A stretch of DNA of 23,320 nucleotides from Apostichopus parvimensis. Its lineage: Eukaryota > Echinodermata > Holothuroidea > Aspidochirotida > Stichopodidae. Position numbers and translations under genes: made by a program. How positions within the stretch are numbered: the stretch's first letter is position 1; every line of letters starts with the position of its first letter. The notes beneath the pieces were generated by a model. That model had not been told where the DNA came from, searched no databases, and was given only the letters and a program-made list of their open reading frames with translations. Below are positions 1 through 10,304 of this stretch, one piece after another. The stretch is taken from positions 46,332 to 69,651 of the forward strand of contig KN888930.1 in NCBI GenBank assembly GCA_000934455.1, in the 5' to 3' direction.

Positions 1-888
1 TTGTAAATTCAATGTGTAAGCATTGTTTTCAAGGCTGTAGTCTCAAACTTTCATAATCCGTTAATATAGTTTCTATTCCCCTGAGCTGTATTCTAAAGTC
101 ACGTAGATGTTTCCCTGTTAATCACCATTGAAATCACACTATATAGGGAACGGATCTGAGAGACTGTTAACGGCTGAAATGATTGACAAGATGTCTGAGC
201 GAATATATGTTCCTTCGTTTAAAGTTTTAAATACATAACCATCCAGTGTGTGATCTGAATATGATTCTGTCATCATGGACGTTATTACTATGACAGAAAT
301 GTTACGGGACTCAACGTACAATAGAACCCCAGTTAATACAATGTTTGTTTTGTACAGCAATGTTCATTATATAGTCTCAATACAAATAATGGGTGAAGTG
401 TGCTTTGTGTCCTTTTTTCTGTTTTGGATCAAAATGTAATTCATGATTTGGAAAAGAAATGTAGGGAAGGAGGGACACTGGGGGATGGGATGGGGATATT
501 GTGGGGTTTTGGGAAGAGGGGAGTGGGAGTGAATCTAGAGTATATGAATGAACAATGTGAGGTTACAGTGTTCTTTTCCAAAAAAATTCAAACCTTGTTT
601 TTGTCAATTCATCAACAAAGTTTGGTTTTCATGTGTGCTCATTTTACTGAAGTCTTAATGGTCATATTTTCATATTAAGACAACTTATACTTAGCACTTA
701 AAGTTGGAAGATCATAAGTTGAGCCGGTCTGTTTCTGACCATATAAACTATTAAACTGACTTGTAATGTACCCCAAACGATTAACCCCAACCACCCTCCC
801 CACACAGTGATTTCTGCTTGTAACTTTTCTGGGCTTTTACCAATTTTCTTAACTGATTCTTTTTTCTCTTTTTTTTCCTCCTTTGTAG
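1..888 (+). other. Intron of the NIPA2-like gene (partial)
   Basis: No upstream NIPA exon could be found in this stretch: none of the expected preceding helix (LGALSVL-like) appears in any plus-strand frame. It holds AT-rich intronic DNA, a G-rich run near 475-535, and a strong C/T polypyrimidine tract (860-886) feeding the acceptor at 887-888. Short open frames on both strands resemble nothing I know. Confidence 0.6.
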
Positions 889-1049
889 AGCTGTCTTGTC
901 TTCCTATTTCTTGAACGAAGCTCTAAATTTACTCGGCAAGATCGGCTGTTACCAGTGCATTCTGGGATCCTTGTTCATAATTCTCCACGCTCCTGTGGAA
1001 GATTCAGCGACCACAGTCGAAGAATTACAAGGCAAGATACTTGAACCAA
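889..1049 (+). CDS. NIPA2: NIPA2-like exon (penultimate)
   Basis: The exon follows a long pyrimidine tract ending TTTGTAG and stops at A|GTAAGT. It holds one base of a split codon, 53 whole codons and one base of the next. It encodes the end of a helix, the conserved SSYFLNE/LNLLGKIGC turn, the helix YQCILGSLFIILHAP and a cytosolic Glu-rich loop (EDSATTVEELQGKILEP). The order of motifs and spacing equals vertebrate NIPA2 (SSYFLNERLNLHGKIGC then a helix ending HAP). Confidence 0.93.
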
Positions 1050-3428
1050 GTAAGTCATGCACCACCTTCCTACTGTATATCTAGCTTGTTGCCATGGTAG
1101 CTGGTTGCCGTGGGTAGCTGGTTTGTATGCACACAAACACCCTGGTGTACACAACAATACTGAGTATACCCCAGTAAAGGATGTAACAGGGAATGTGAGG
1201 TTAGCTTAAAGGCATTGAAGACTCGCCCCAAACCGCATGCCGCCATCTGAAAAAGTTAACTTTCCATTGCTTGCAAGTGAAGTTTTTTTCGTGTCGCTAC
1301 AAAATGCAGACAGTAATGAAACGTGATACCTTGATATATCTTTTATCTAGACCTGAGATGTCCATCGCTGCTATGTACACTGTGTTGTGGGTATTGACCA
1401 TAGCTGCATGTATTGACTGTGCACTAGTGTCTAATTACCGACAATAGCAAGCTGTGTGTGTATTTTCTGGGATCTATGGTGGTGTCTAACACTTCTGTTA
1501 CACCTCATTCGAAACTAGGTCAGATTACCGGCATGAGACGTTTCTTTGTGCGTGAATCTGCAATGCCTTTAAGAATGAAACCATTTGGCCGATTAGCAAC
1601 CTATAAATGCCTATGGGCAGGATCGATAGGTATAGGATATAGTTTCAATACTTTTGGAACCCTCAACACCCCTTCCCCCCCCCCCCCCCCCCACCTTCAT
1701 CCACAAGGAAAGTATCTAGTAATAGTGCTTTTTTTGGGAAATTTTGATACAGCAGTGATTTTGAAACAGCTATTTAACAGAGTGTACTGTAGTCTTTGAC
1801 TTTTGGATACTTTAAAGAAATTTTAAAGTGTCCTTAAAGATTTTGAAATAGTTGGGTTTTTCTCAATCAGAATTTATTGGTAGGTAAATATAGTTTCAAG
1901 AATTAAAATTGGAAGATTCTGTTATGACCCGGATCCCCTCAACCAACCAAGTCCCCCTCCCTCACCAACAAGAAACATCTAGTTTGAGCATGCTCGGGTT
2001 GTGGAATTTTGCAAACAGCGGTGCTTTTGAAACATTAAAAAAGGTTATAGTCCTTGACATTCTGATAGTTACTACTACCTTTTGAACTTTTTCAAATCTT
2101 TCATTTTGATAACAGAACAAACTTTTAAGAATTTTTTTTCTAGAAAAGTTTTTTTGAGGATATCAAGATGGCTGAGTCATCCCCCCAATCAGAATCTATT
2201 TTATGTGTAAAAGTAAGTTGGCCTGACGTTTCGATCCTAGCAGGATCTGCTTCAGAGGCTGAATGACAAGTACCAGTAACAGAAGGGACAAATACACACA
2301 CAGAATACAGACAGGTTAATGAGCATGGTGAACACAAAGAGATAGATGTACAGGGATTAGTAGACAAGGGATGGAGAGAAGAAAGAAAGAAAGAGAAGAA
2401 ACAATAGAATCTATTGTAGATTGTATGAATGATTGCTTGACCCTTTGAAAACTGTAGAGATAGTATTTGTTGTCTGACAAGGAAAGTTAGTCGCCTCAGA
2501 GAAAATTTAAACAGTACAAACATGGTTAGACTCATTTGTTAAGTACCAAATGTCAGATGGTTGCAAGTTGCTGCGTAATATATTGTTAAACTCATTGGGA
2601 GGATCTTGCAAATTGCAGCAAGAATGTTATTTCACATTTCACTGTAGAACCTCAAAAACATTCTAAATTTACCAACTATAAATATCACAATCTTTAAAAG
2701 ATTGAACAATTGTGTGACAATTTTAACTCAATGTACTAATTGTTCTTGGTTGGTCCCTCTAAATGTACGTTTATGCATTTCATTTCTTTCCTTTTTCAGT
2801 TTTCCTTGTATTCCTGGCTTTAGTACTCATCATCGTCACCGTGATGATAATTTTCGTGGCGCCCCGGTACGGTCACACCAACATATTAGTCTACATTGTC
2901 ATATGCTCCCTGGTGGGATCCCTCGTGGTCATGTGCAGCAAAGGTGTCGGAATCGGTCTACTATCCTTCTTCGCCGGGATCGGCCAGCCGTTCAGGTTAG
3001 CGTTAATGTGGATCATGATCGTGTCTCTGGTCGTCTTTATATGTTTTCAGATGCATTACCTAAATAAAGCTCTGGACATTTACAACACATCCGTGGTCAC
3101 GCCTATATATTACGTTTTCTTTACCGTAACTGTGCTGGTGGCGTCCGCCATCCTCTTTGAGGAATGGAAGTTCATGGGTTTCTCGGACATCGTAGGGACG
3201 TTAGCCGGTTTTGGGACGATCGTGGCTGGGATCTTCCTCCTTCATGCTTTCAGAGATATAGACATTAGCATATCTGACCTGCCTTCCGTGAGTAAGACGG
3301 CCAGCCTTAATACGAGCCAAGCTTCGTTGAATAACCAATTTACGTCAGAGGAGGAGAGCAGCCATTTCCACACAGAGTCGTTGGCCCTACTCAATGACGT
3401 AGGAAACGGTCAACTCAGGCCCGAATAA
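889..3428 (+). CDS. NIPA2: NIPA2-type magnesium transporter, 3' part of gene (two exons, 262 residues)
   Basis: Seen: two exons (889-1049 and 2800-3428) join through a phase-1 intron (GTAAGT donor, TTTTTCAG acceptor) into one frame ending in TAA at 3426-3428. The first exon begins mid-codon (phase 2), so the gene enters from the left. The protein reads AVLSSYFLNEALNLLGKIGC, later TNILVYIVICSLVGS, then LNKALDIYNTSVVTPIYYVF and GIFLLHAFRDIDISISDLP. Known: these match the NIPA (DUF803) family, and the last two stretches fit vertebrate NIPA2 better than NIPA1. NIPA proteins are multi-pass (about nine helices) Mg2+ transporters of the plasma and endosomal membranes. About six hydrophobic helices are visible here; the first ~100 residues are outside the window. 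The cytosolic tail is Ser/Thr/Glu-rich and ends in GQLRPE. Inferred: an orthologue of the NIPA2/NIPAL group, probably intact. The only doubt is which paralogue it is. Confidence 0.93.
1206..1572. mobile_element. Non-autonomous DNA transposon (MITE) with TTAA target duplication
   Basis: Seen: AGGCATTG at 1210-1217 is mirrored by CAATGCCT at 1561-1568. Aligning the ends inward gives inverted repeats of about 27 bp with roughly seven mismatches. The tetranucleotide TTAA flanks both ends (1206-1209 and 1569-1572). The body is about 359 bp and has no transposase-like coding. Known: TTAA duplication is the mark of piggyBac-type insertions, and short TIR-bounded elements without genes are MITEs. Inferred: a piggyBac-related or other TTAA-targeting MITE in the NIPA2 intron. 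The superfamily is uncertain because the terminal bases are not the usual CCC. Confidence 0.72.
1639..2065. repeat. Old tandem duplication, unit about 250-265 bp
   Basis: Matching landmarks recur in the same order. ATAGTTTCAA is at 1639 and 1890. An ATTTTG..ACAGC.GTG..TTTGAAACA block is at 1741 and 2006. TAGTC(T/C)TTGAC is at 1790 and 2048. C-rich blocks lie between the first two landmarks in both copies. The copies have diverged by substitutions and small indels. The left copy carries an 18-C run (1675-1692). No coding content. Confidence 0.55.
2203..2410 (-). mobile_element. Retroelement-derived repeat scrap, probably Penelope-like
   Basis: The minus strand contains CTGAAGCAG, the hairpin GATCCT-GCT-AGGATC, then GAAACGTC. 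Known: CTGA(T/A)GA...hairpin...CGAAACG segments are widespread at the ends of Penelope-like elements, where they derive from hammerhead ribozymes. A purine-rich tail (A/G repeats, about 2370-2400 on the plus strand) follows. No reverse transcriptase or GIY-YIG coding is seen. Family assignment is inference. Right and left limits are approximate. Confidence 0.4.
2221..2259 (-). ncRNA. Hammerhead-ribozyme-like fold (degenerate)
   Basis: Read on the minus strand. Stem I is GCCT (2256-2259) with AGGC (2221-2224). The core is CTGAAGCA (2248-2255). Stem II is GATCCT/AGGATC with a GCT loop (2233-2247). GAAA is at 2229-2232, then C, then GTC (2225-2227) at the place of the cleavage triplet. The order stem I-CUGA-stem II-GAAA-UH is that of a hammerhead. 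Departures: an extra C sits in the G8-A9 part of the core, and stem III is reduced to C next to G with no loop. It is probably an inactive relic, or could act only as a dimer. Confidence 0.35.
2800..3428 (+). CDS. NIPA2: NIPA2-like terminal coding exon
   Basis: Starts directly after CTTTTTCAG; the split codon gives Ile. It encodes five strongly hydrophobic segments: about VFLALVLIIVTVMIIFVAP, ILVYIVICSLVGSLVVMC, LALMWIMIVSLVVFICF, VTPIYYVFFTVTVLVASAIL, and TLAGFGTIVAGIFLLHAF. A roughly 60-residue hydrophilic tail follows. A polar KGVGIGL motif after the second of these helices is typical of the family. Codon use is visibly GC-richer than the flanking intron. Stop TAA at 3426-3428. Confidence 0.95.
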
Positions 3429-3900
3429 GCAGCTGCAGTAGCGAGTTATCTGGCTCTGGGTTTTGAGGGAAAACATTTTATGTAAAAAAAAAATCCTACC
3501 AGAATAGTCCAAGGGTGATTTCATATTTTGACTAGTAAGAAGTGTGGAACATATTCCAAGCATCTCGGTGAAATTTGCTTTCAATTTTGGCATGCAGTTT
3601 TTTAGAAGACAGCGTTTTTGGCGTTGATATCTTTTGTAACCTAGAGTGAGATTTAGGTAAACAGGTGTGATGATGTCATAGATGCTTATGGACCGAAAAT
3701 GTCTTGTTTTTCTCAAACATTTCTTCCTGCCAGTTTTCTTCTTGGAGTGAATTTCACCATGATATGAATACATTAAGACACTAATTAGTAGTTTGTAAAA
3801 TGAAACAAAACGAGGAATGCTGTCAGTGTGCTACTAAGAACTCCATACTGATTTGCTGCAAGTTCATCCTAAGTAATAAAAGTGACAACATCAACTATCG
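3429..3900 (+). other. Probable 3' UTR of the NIPA2-like gene
   Basis: Non-coding sequence after the TAA. The first plausible poly(A) signal downstream is AATAAA at 3875-3880, followed by a T/G-containing stretch (ATCGTTGTCTC), giving a UTR of about 450-480 bases. Later AATAAA copies (4300-4311, and others near 4590 and 4760) could extend it. The end is not directly shown. Confidence 0.4.
3875..3880 (+). terminator. Candidate poly(A) signal AATAAA for the NIPA2-like gene
   Basis: First canonical hexamer after the stop codon in the transcribed strand, about 450 bases downstream. A T/G-containing element follows within 20 bases. The hexamer alone is weak evidence in AT-rich DNA. Confidence 0.3.
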
Positions 3901-5120
3901 TTGTCTCAAAAAATGAAGGTATCTCAAGTATGGAGTAGGAATCGAAGGCAAATTTCATCAGAATACTTCCGCTACGCTCCTCTCTTATCATAATTTACTT
4001 TTGGACTATTCTGTGAATTTTCAAAGTTATCATTTTGCTCTTTTTTTATATATATATATATATTTGTTTGGTAAGGGTTGTCAGGGAATACTTGAAAACA
4101 GCATTTTAGCATTGATTGAAAGCAAGCTATAATGTTGTGTTTGTCCATTAAATATATCATTTTTAGTTTTTGGTCAGTAATATGTTTATTTAGTGACCAC
4201 AAGTTTATTGATTTATTTTGAAATTAAAGATCAAAGAGTTAATTTAATAGTATTCTGCTCCGGGAAGCCACTTTGAGTGAGATATTATGTGCATCATGGA
4301 ATAAAAATAAAATCTCATCATTTCAATATTCCGTCGCTGGAAGATGATGGAAGTGCAACTGGTTTAAACCAAGATTATTTACATGCTTGGTGGTCCGAAG
4401 GAAACAAATATCTGCTATACCCAAAGGTCGTTGCTCTTCCCCCCAAATTTTATGGCCGGTGGCCTTCCGAATAATATCAATGTAAAGGAGAATATTAATG
4501 ACATTTAATATTGATTGATAAATCATGATTTACAGATTTTTTTAATAATTATCTGTTTTAGGGGTACAAATGGGCAAAGGTTCAAATATCAAATAAAGGA
4601 GTTTACCCCTGATAGACCTCGCAAGAGGTCCTACGGGGGATAATATATAACTTTTGTAGAATAGACATTTTTTTTTTTTCTAGGGAAAGTTGTCTATTAT
4701 TCAATCAGGGAGATGCTGAGAAGTGAAGTATTGTTCAATTAACATTGTAAAGAAGCCATAAATAAACAGGAGGTCGGAACTGAAGAGCCAATTAGGTAGG
4801 GATTACTAAAAGAAAAGGTTGGTTGTGATTGCTAACTTACATCTTCTTGCCAACTGTTGTAAGTACCTCAACAGATGAAAGTATCGAATATCACCGTTTC
4901 TTGGTTTTTATGCAAATATTTACAAATTTATGCAAATTACATTCAAGCTTGTTGCAGCTTGCACAGAAATTTATGGTATATAAATTGGGAGAGCAAATTT
5001 GTATACTGATTTATGTAATGCTTTATCATTTTGCCATGGCTGGGTGGGGGGGGGTGGTTGGGGGAGGGGAGGGGGAACTATTTCTTTATATATTTGGCCT
5101 GGTTTTTGTGAAAGGTAATC
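3901..5120. other. Intergenic, no gene seen
   Basis: AT-rich DNA with a (TA)n run at about 4047-4062. A short perfect hairpin GACCTC-GCAA-GAGGTC lies at 4615-4630, with CCCC/GGGG further out. An AATATTAA/TTAATATT inverted pair sits near 4490-4512. A G-rich tract is at about 5044-5074. A 65-codon open frame at 4277-4474 has no recognisable similarity and no gene context, so I do not call it. Confidence 0.5.
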
Positions 5121-5186
5121 ATGTGTGGTATCTGTTCTTTTCAGATACACAGTAATCGGTACATTTTTCAGCAACCTTTGACCAGA

Positions 5187-5599
5187 CCGTGTGTAGTATC
5201 TACCACATGTTGTATCTGCCATGTGTGGTATCTACCGTGTGTGGTATCTACTTTATGTGGTATCTGCTATGTGTGGTATCTACCATGTGTGGTATCTACC
5301 GTGTGTGGTATCTACCGTGTGTGGTACAGTATCTACTGCATGTAGTATCTACCGTGTGTAGTATTTGACGTGTGTGGTATCTACCGCCTGTGGTATCTAC
5401 AGTGTGTTGTATCTACCGTGTGTAGTATCTACCATGTGTAGTATCTACCGCGTGTACTATCTACTGTGTGTGGTATCTACCTTGTGTGGTATCTACCGCA
5501 TGTAGTGTCTACCATGTGACAGTGTAGTATCTACCGTGTGTGGTATCTACCCCGTGTAGTATCTACAGTGTGTAGTATCTACCGTGTGTAGTATCTACT
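5187..5599. repeat. Minisatellite, 16-bp unit, about 25 copies
   Basis: The unit ACCGTGTGTGGTATCT recurs every 16 bases; for example GGTATCT starts at 5227, 5243, 5259 and 5275. Common variants change GTGG to GTAG and ACCG to ACCA, and there are two small insertions (about 5325 and 5517). A single outlying unit is at 5121-5134. The array is not a multiple of three and is not coding. Confidence 0.93.
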
Positions 5600-8520
5600 C
5601 CCTTCCAACGGGACTGCCGATCATTACTTGATGTAACACCATCGTGATCACAAGGTTATTCTCATGTTAAGGTATTGGGGTTGATAGTGCATAAGTTGCT
5701 TGGTTTTTGTGCCCAGGCTTTATCTTGGATGAATCTTAAAAAAAAATTACCATATGTGCTAATAGAAGTAAAACAGAGGTAAAAGTGTCAGCTGTTGTTA
5801 TGTTGGTACAAATTATTCATACAGGAAAAGTTACAGTACTGATTGGTAAAGAACAAAATTCTGGTGGTGTCTATTTCACTTTTTAGATAGTAATGAGCCG
5901 TTTTGTTCCTCTCTAGTGTGTTTAAACAGAGGGAGCTCTACTAAAACTGATAGCAACAGCTCGTCAATTTCCAGGGAACTAGATAGGACCAATATGACAG
6001 CGCCCTCTGTCACTGCAATTTCCAAAGAAGGAAATCAGTTTAGTATAACCTGTAACCATGTATCAGTCCATTAATATATCATATCATGTCCACGCTTGTG
6101 TCCATCAGTAAGGAAAGATGTGAGCAAAATTTCTTTTTCATTTCTTTTTTTTAAATTAATTTTCTATCGTGGGAAATTATATCTTTAGGTTCCTATAATA
6201 ACAATCTCATATGATATAGTAATTAATTAAGTAGTTAATGATATTTATTTTACCTTTGCTTGTTTTCTTTTGTTTTGAAAAAGCAGTTCTTCTTCCTTTT
6301 GTCCATGTGATTGTTTTGGCCAGATAAAACAGTAACTACTCTTGTGCTATTAAAATAGGTTTATGGTGCTCCTTATTTCCCTAACAACCAGATGTTATTT
6401 GTGTGCTATAGTTTGTCATTTCATATTTTGCTTTAGAAATAAAAACAAAACAAAAACTCTTTTATAGAAGTATTCACATGGTGCACAAATATGTAAATTT
6501 AATTTTCATTAGTTGATAATAGTGAAAGGTGGCAAGGGATATGGTTGGGGTGGGTGTGGGGGATATGGTTGGGATGAGGGATACGGGTAAGTTGTGAATA
6601 GGTCTGTATATATTTAGTAATATAGTGTTGCAGAAGTAATTTGAAGAAGAAAGAGCTGTAAATTGGAGCAAGCATTCCGACTAGTGTGTTTATATATTTC
6701 TCAAGAGACAGTATCCTTCCACTAAATGTTTGATGTATTTATCGAAAAATTAATTTGTAGAAACAATCTAACTCTATGTGCAATTTTTTTTCTCATTTTC
6801 TCTAAACGAAAACTATTTAATCAACAAATTGTATTAGTAGTATTATCAGCTAAATGACAGTGTGCTAAATAAGAAGAAAACAAAATACTAAGATAATTTC
6901 TATAGATCTTTTCTATGTTATTGTCCTCTGCCAAACAGTGCATGAACATTAAAGAAAACCAAAGGTATTTATAGAAATATACAAATTGAAAACGATTGAC
7001 AGTATAAAAAAAAATGTGTCTTTTAATGACCATTTCAATATGAAATAGTATTAAGCCCAATCGAGTACTAGCATGAGTTCAATTTTTTTACTTTCAATTT
7101 ATTTGACATTTCTTCTTTTTGGGGGTACATTTGGTTCTCTGTTGAAGTTTTAAAGGGTGCACTTGATTTTGAATGAAAGTTAAATGAAGCAAGTGTTTTG
7201 TTTCTAGCTGTTTGCACCGAAATGATTTCTTTTCGTTTTCTCATAATTTTGTGAGGTTAATGCTTTAGCGTTTCACTTCAATGACAAAAGCCTTGTCTGA
7301 CTTCTGTTGTGCTGTGTCTACTTTTATAAGACTACAAATAATTTGAACCTTAAAAGTATGACGGCCCTCTGATTAGAAAATGTTGACAACTTCTTTTTCT
7401 TTCTTAATGCTTGATTATGTTAATCAATGTGCCACCTTATTTACAATATGTAGTTATAAGACCATGCTAATAGTCAGTTACTATTCAAGTATGCACCCAT
7501 TTAAAACGTGTGAATTTCTTGGTACACACAACCACATAATGTTATATAATTAAATGTGTATTTTTATTTTTTCTTAGAAATGTTAGTTTAACGATGGAAA
7601 TTCAAACTTGGAAGCCAACCCTACTACATTGCATTTTGCTTCTTGAGTTATATTATATGAATAGTACATTATGCAGCGTGCGCATGTGTATTATCAGTAT
7701 TAAGGTGGAATTTCATACCAAGTTCTCCTTATTTTTCCAGAAACCACTCTAGTTTCTCTCCGGTGGAGTTGAGTAAATTCTAGCAGATTCTCCGACTACA
7801 ATTCAGTCACTGACCTCGTTCTATGTTATCTGTTTGGCAAAATACAGCACAAATAATTTTTTTTATATATTATAATTTGACAAAATTGCTTCACTGGCAA
7901 CTTGACTCGTTACCCAACACTCGTCATTTGTCAGTCCAAGCCCCCCGCCCCCCCCCCCCCCCCTGTCTATTAATTGTGTAGCAATTATCATGAAGATAGC
8001 TCCATTCTCCCCAAACATATAATGGGTGGGAAAAGTTCATACAGCATTCTACTTGTCAGAAATATTTGCTCTAAGTTTCTATATTAATATAGTGAGCAGT
8101 AATAACACCTTTGTTATAAAGCATATTCAGACGAGCACGAGAAGATTTCACCTGCACAAAGTTGTCAAATTTTCCAAGTAATTAAATTAAGTTTACGTTT
8201 GCTTTAAGATGAAACTCTTTAAGTTACCCATGAGCTCTCCTTATCCCATTATGACAAGTTGAAATGAGTATAGTCAGGATGGCCTAAGAACAGCCTCAAA
8301 CCCAAGTACCTCCGAGGCGCAAATAGGAGAGTTTCCTTACAAAACAATTGTCGTTTTTCAAGTTATATTAGATGGGATTGATGTAAAATGGAAGCTTTCT
8401 CAAAATAGATGACAAAAGTATAAGTATCTTATATATGCGACTTTGACAAATGGACGTAGAAAACTCACTCTATTTACAGGGCTGTAAAGTAGCCAAACTT
8501 AAGAACAGGACTAATTGTTT
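5600..8520. other. Intergenic, no gene seen
   Basis: AT-rich, without convincing coding on either strand. It contains an 11-bp inverted pair CAGAGGGAGCT (5927-5937) and AGCGCCCTCTG (5999-6009), a TGGGTG/GGGATATGG-rich patch at about 6540-6590, and a 16-C run (7948-7963) just after CCCCCCG. No tRNA-like or rRNA-like structure was noticed. Confidence 0.5.
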
Positions 8521-8525
8521 TCCTT

Positions 8526-8810
8526 CTATATACTATACCTAGATTTAGTTAATAGTTTAGTTAATTTAGATAATGTAAATCATGCACATTTTGTAAGAGA
8601 GATTGAAAGGTATCTAAAGCTATCATGAAATGGGTGTTTATTTAATGCTAAGAGTAGTCTGAATATCTGCAGAATCATGTAAGGCAGTTGGTCTATATAC
8701 TTTATCGAGATTTAGTTACCAAAGATAATGTAAATCATGCACATTTTGTAGGAGAGGTTGAAAGGTACATAATATAAAGCTATCATGAAATGGGTGTTAA
8801 TTTTTATGCA
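8526..8810. repeat. Direct duplication, two ~120-bp copies offset by about 155 bp
   Basis: Copy 1 (about 8526-8649) and copy 2 (about 8693-8810) share CTATATACT, then AGATTTAGTTA, then an identical block from GATAATGTAAATC to CATTTTGTA. AGAG(A/G)TTGAAAGGTA and AAAGCTATCATGAAATGGGTGTT follow in both. Copy 1 carries an extra ATAGTTTAGTTA-type insertion, and copy 2 has a small insertion after AAAGGTA. A single local duplication of moderate age explains this. Confidence 0.8.
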
Positions 8811-10304
8811 TTGAGTGCCTTCTTACGATACTGAAAACAATTTGTGTCCCTTTAATGCAGCATCATCGTTATTTTTGCTCTAATATTTGCTGGAAAGGAT
8901 TGTATGAGGAATTCTTTACTACTCCCATAAGTTTGCTTTATATGGAACATGCCAAAACTTACTATCATCTCCCCAAGCCCCCATGCTACAGTGTCAAATT
9001 TCTCCCACATGTTGAAATGCTTTGCAAAATGTTTTATATTGAGTATCATGTTAAGGTGTAAGTAAGCACATTGCTTTCTTTGTGAAGAGCCAATTTTTTT
9101 ACACCGTAATTGAATTGCAGCCGTGCATAGCTGATTACCCCCATGCATCGTTTGGTAACATGAATTTATTTTGAAAACAGATGGGAAATAAGTTGCTTAT
9201 CACCCATTGGTTGACATGAGGGGTCATTAGTTTTTGGCCCCCCCCCCCCCCCCTCCGAATCGTTAACTTCTTTACAAGTTCTAAAAGCTCTGAAAAATGG
9301 TCAGACAAATTAGCAGCATTATTTTCACCTTGTGATGAATTTTTCGAAACTTTATATTTCAGTACTCTGTCCTTTGCATGTCCTCTTATGCGCTTTATTT
9401 TTCTCCTTCTTTCCTTTAACTGTCTCATTTTACCAAAAGTAGTACTTTTTCCTCAATTTTTTTACACTCCTTTGTGTTTGGTGCAATGTTTAGTGCGATA
9501 TAAATGGTCGTTTATTATACAGATCATAAAGATATATTTAGATGGTGCTTATTAGTATTGGTTTATATGAAACAGCTCTTTATTTTGAGATTTCACATTA
9601 AAATTGTGTTTTAATGTTGTTCAGGACAATACAGTTGTTCAGGACATTTTCTTCTTTTTTGTGGAAGAATTGTTCTTCTTTAGTGGTAAAATCTGGTATT
9701 GTATGTTTATCTGTAATCTCCTGTGAAACTTTTTTTTTAAGTAATTGCATCCTTGTCCGCCATAAAAAAAATTTTGAATTCATTAATTCCGTCTGTCCTC
9801 TCAAAAGAATCATGAAAACCTATTTCCTAAACTGTTATTTAAGTGTTTTGTCATTTTTTTTTGGTAATTTTGAGTTAACATGCTTCCATTCTTATCTTGA
9901 TGAGAATGTATGTTGTTCATTTAAATGTGAATTTACAACAACAAAAAATCTTTTCCAAGGTACAAAATGCAATAGATTGATATATATTAAGCTTTCTTCT
10001 TTTTGTCACCACGGTTAGCTCTCCTCTGTTCTGTAAAAACTGTGCCAAAGTGCAATATTGTCCCCCAAGGGAGAAGTTCTGACCGGGTCTCTAAACAGTG
10101 TATCAATTTGTTTTGACTTCCATTATGTTAACCTGCAATAAAATCTTATGTTCACATGTTAAGTCATCACTGACATCGCAGCAGCGTGTTGTGAACAGGT
10201 GGTGAAATAAAAGGTGCTTTATTACTTCCAGTTTTCATTTATATGAGTTTAACGTGGTTAGCCCTCGCTTGGTTTATACACGGAACGAAACAGCGATTTA
10301 CCTG
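8811..10304. other. Intergenic, no gene seen
   Basis: AT-rich, with a 16-C run at 9238-9253. Several open frames of 70-134 codons occur on both strands (8852-9148, 9135-9428, 9614-10018). They have biased, low-complexity composition (Phe/Cys/Ser or Lys/Arg runs) and no family motif. I judge them chance frames. Confidence 0.5.

Noticed and set aside
139-360. 73-codon minus-strand frame in the NIPA2 intron
   Set aside because: Fairly protein-like composition, but no family resemblance, no splice or start context, and it is antisense within an intron.
9135-9428. Minus-strand frame starting MRQLKERRRKIKRIRGHAKD
   Set aside because: Lys/Arg-rich and superficially protein-like, but it runs into a poly-C-derived Gly tract and has no recognisable domain or splice context.
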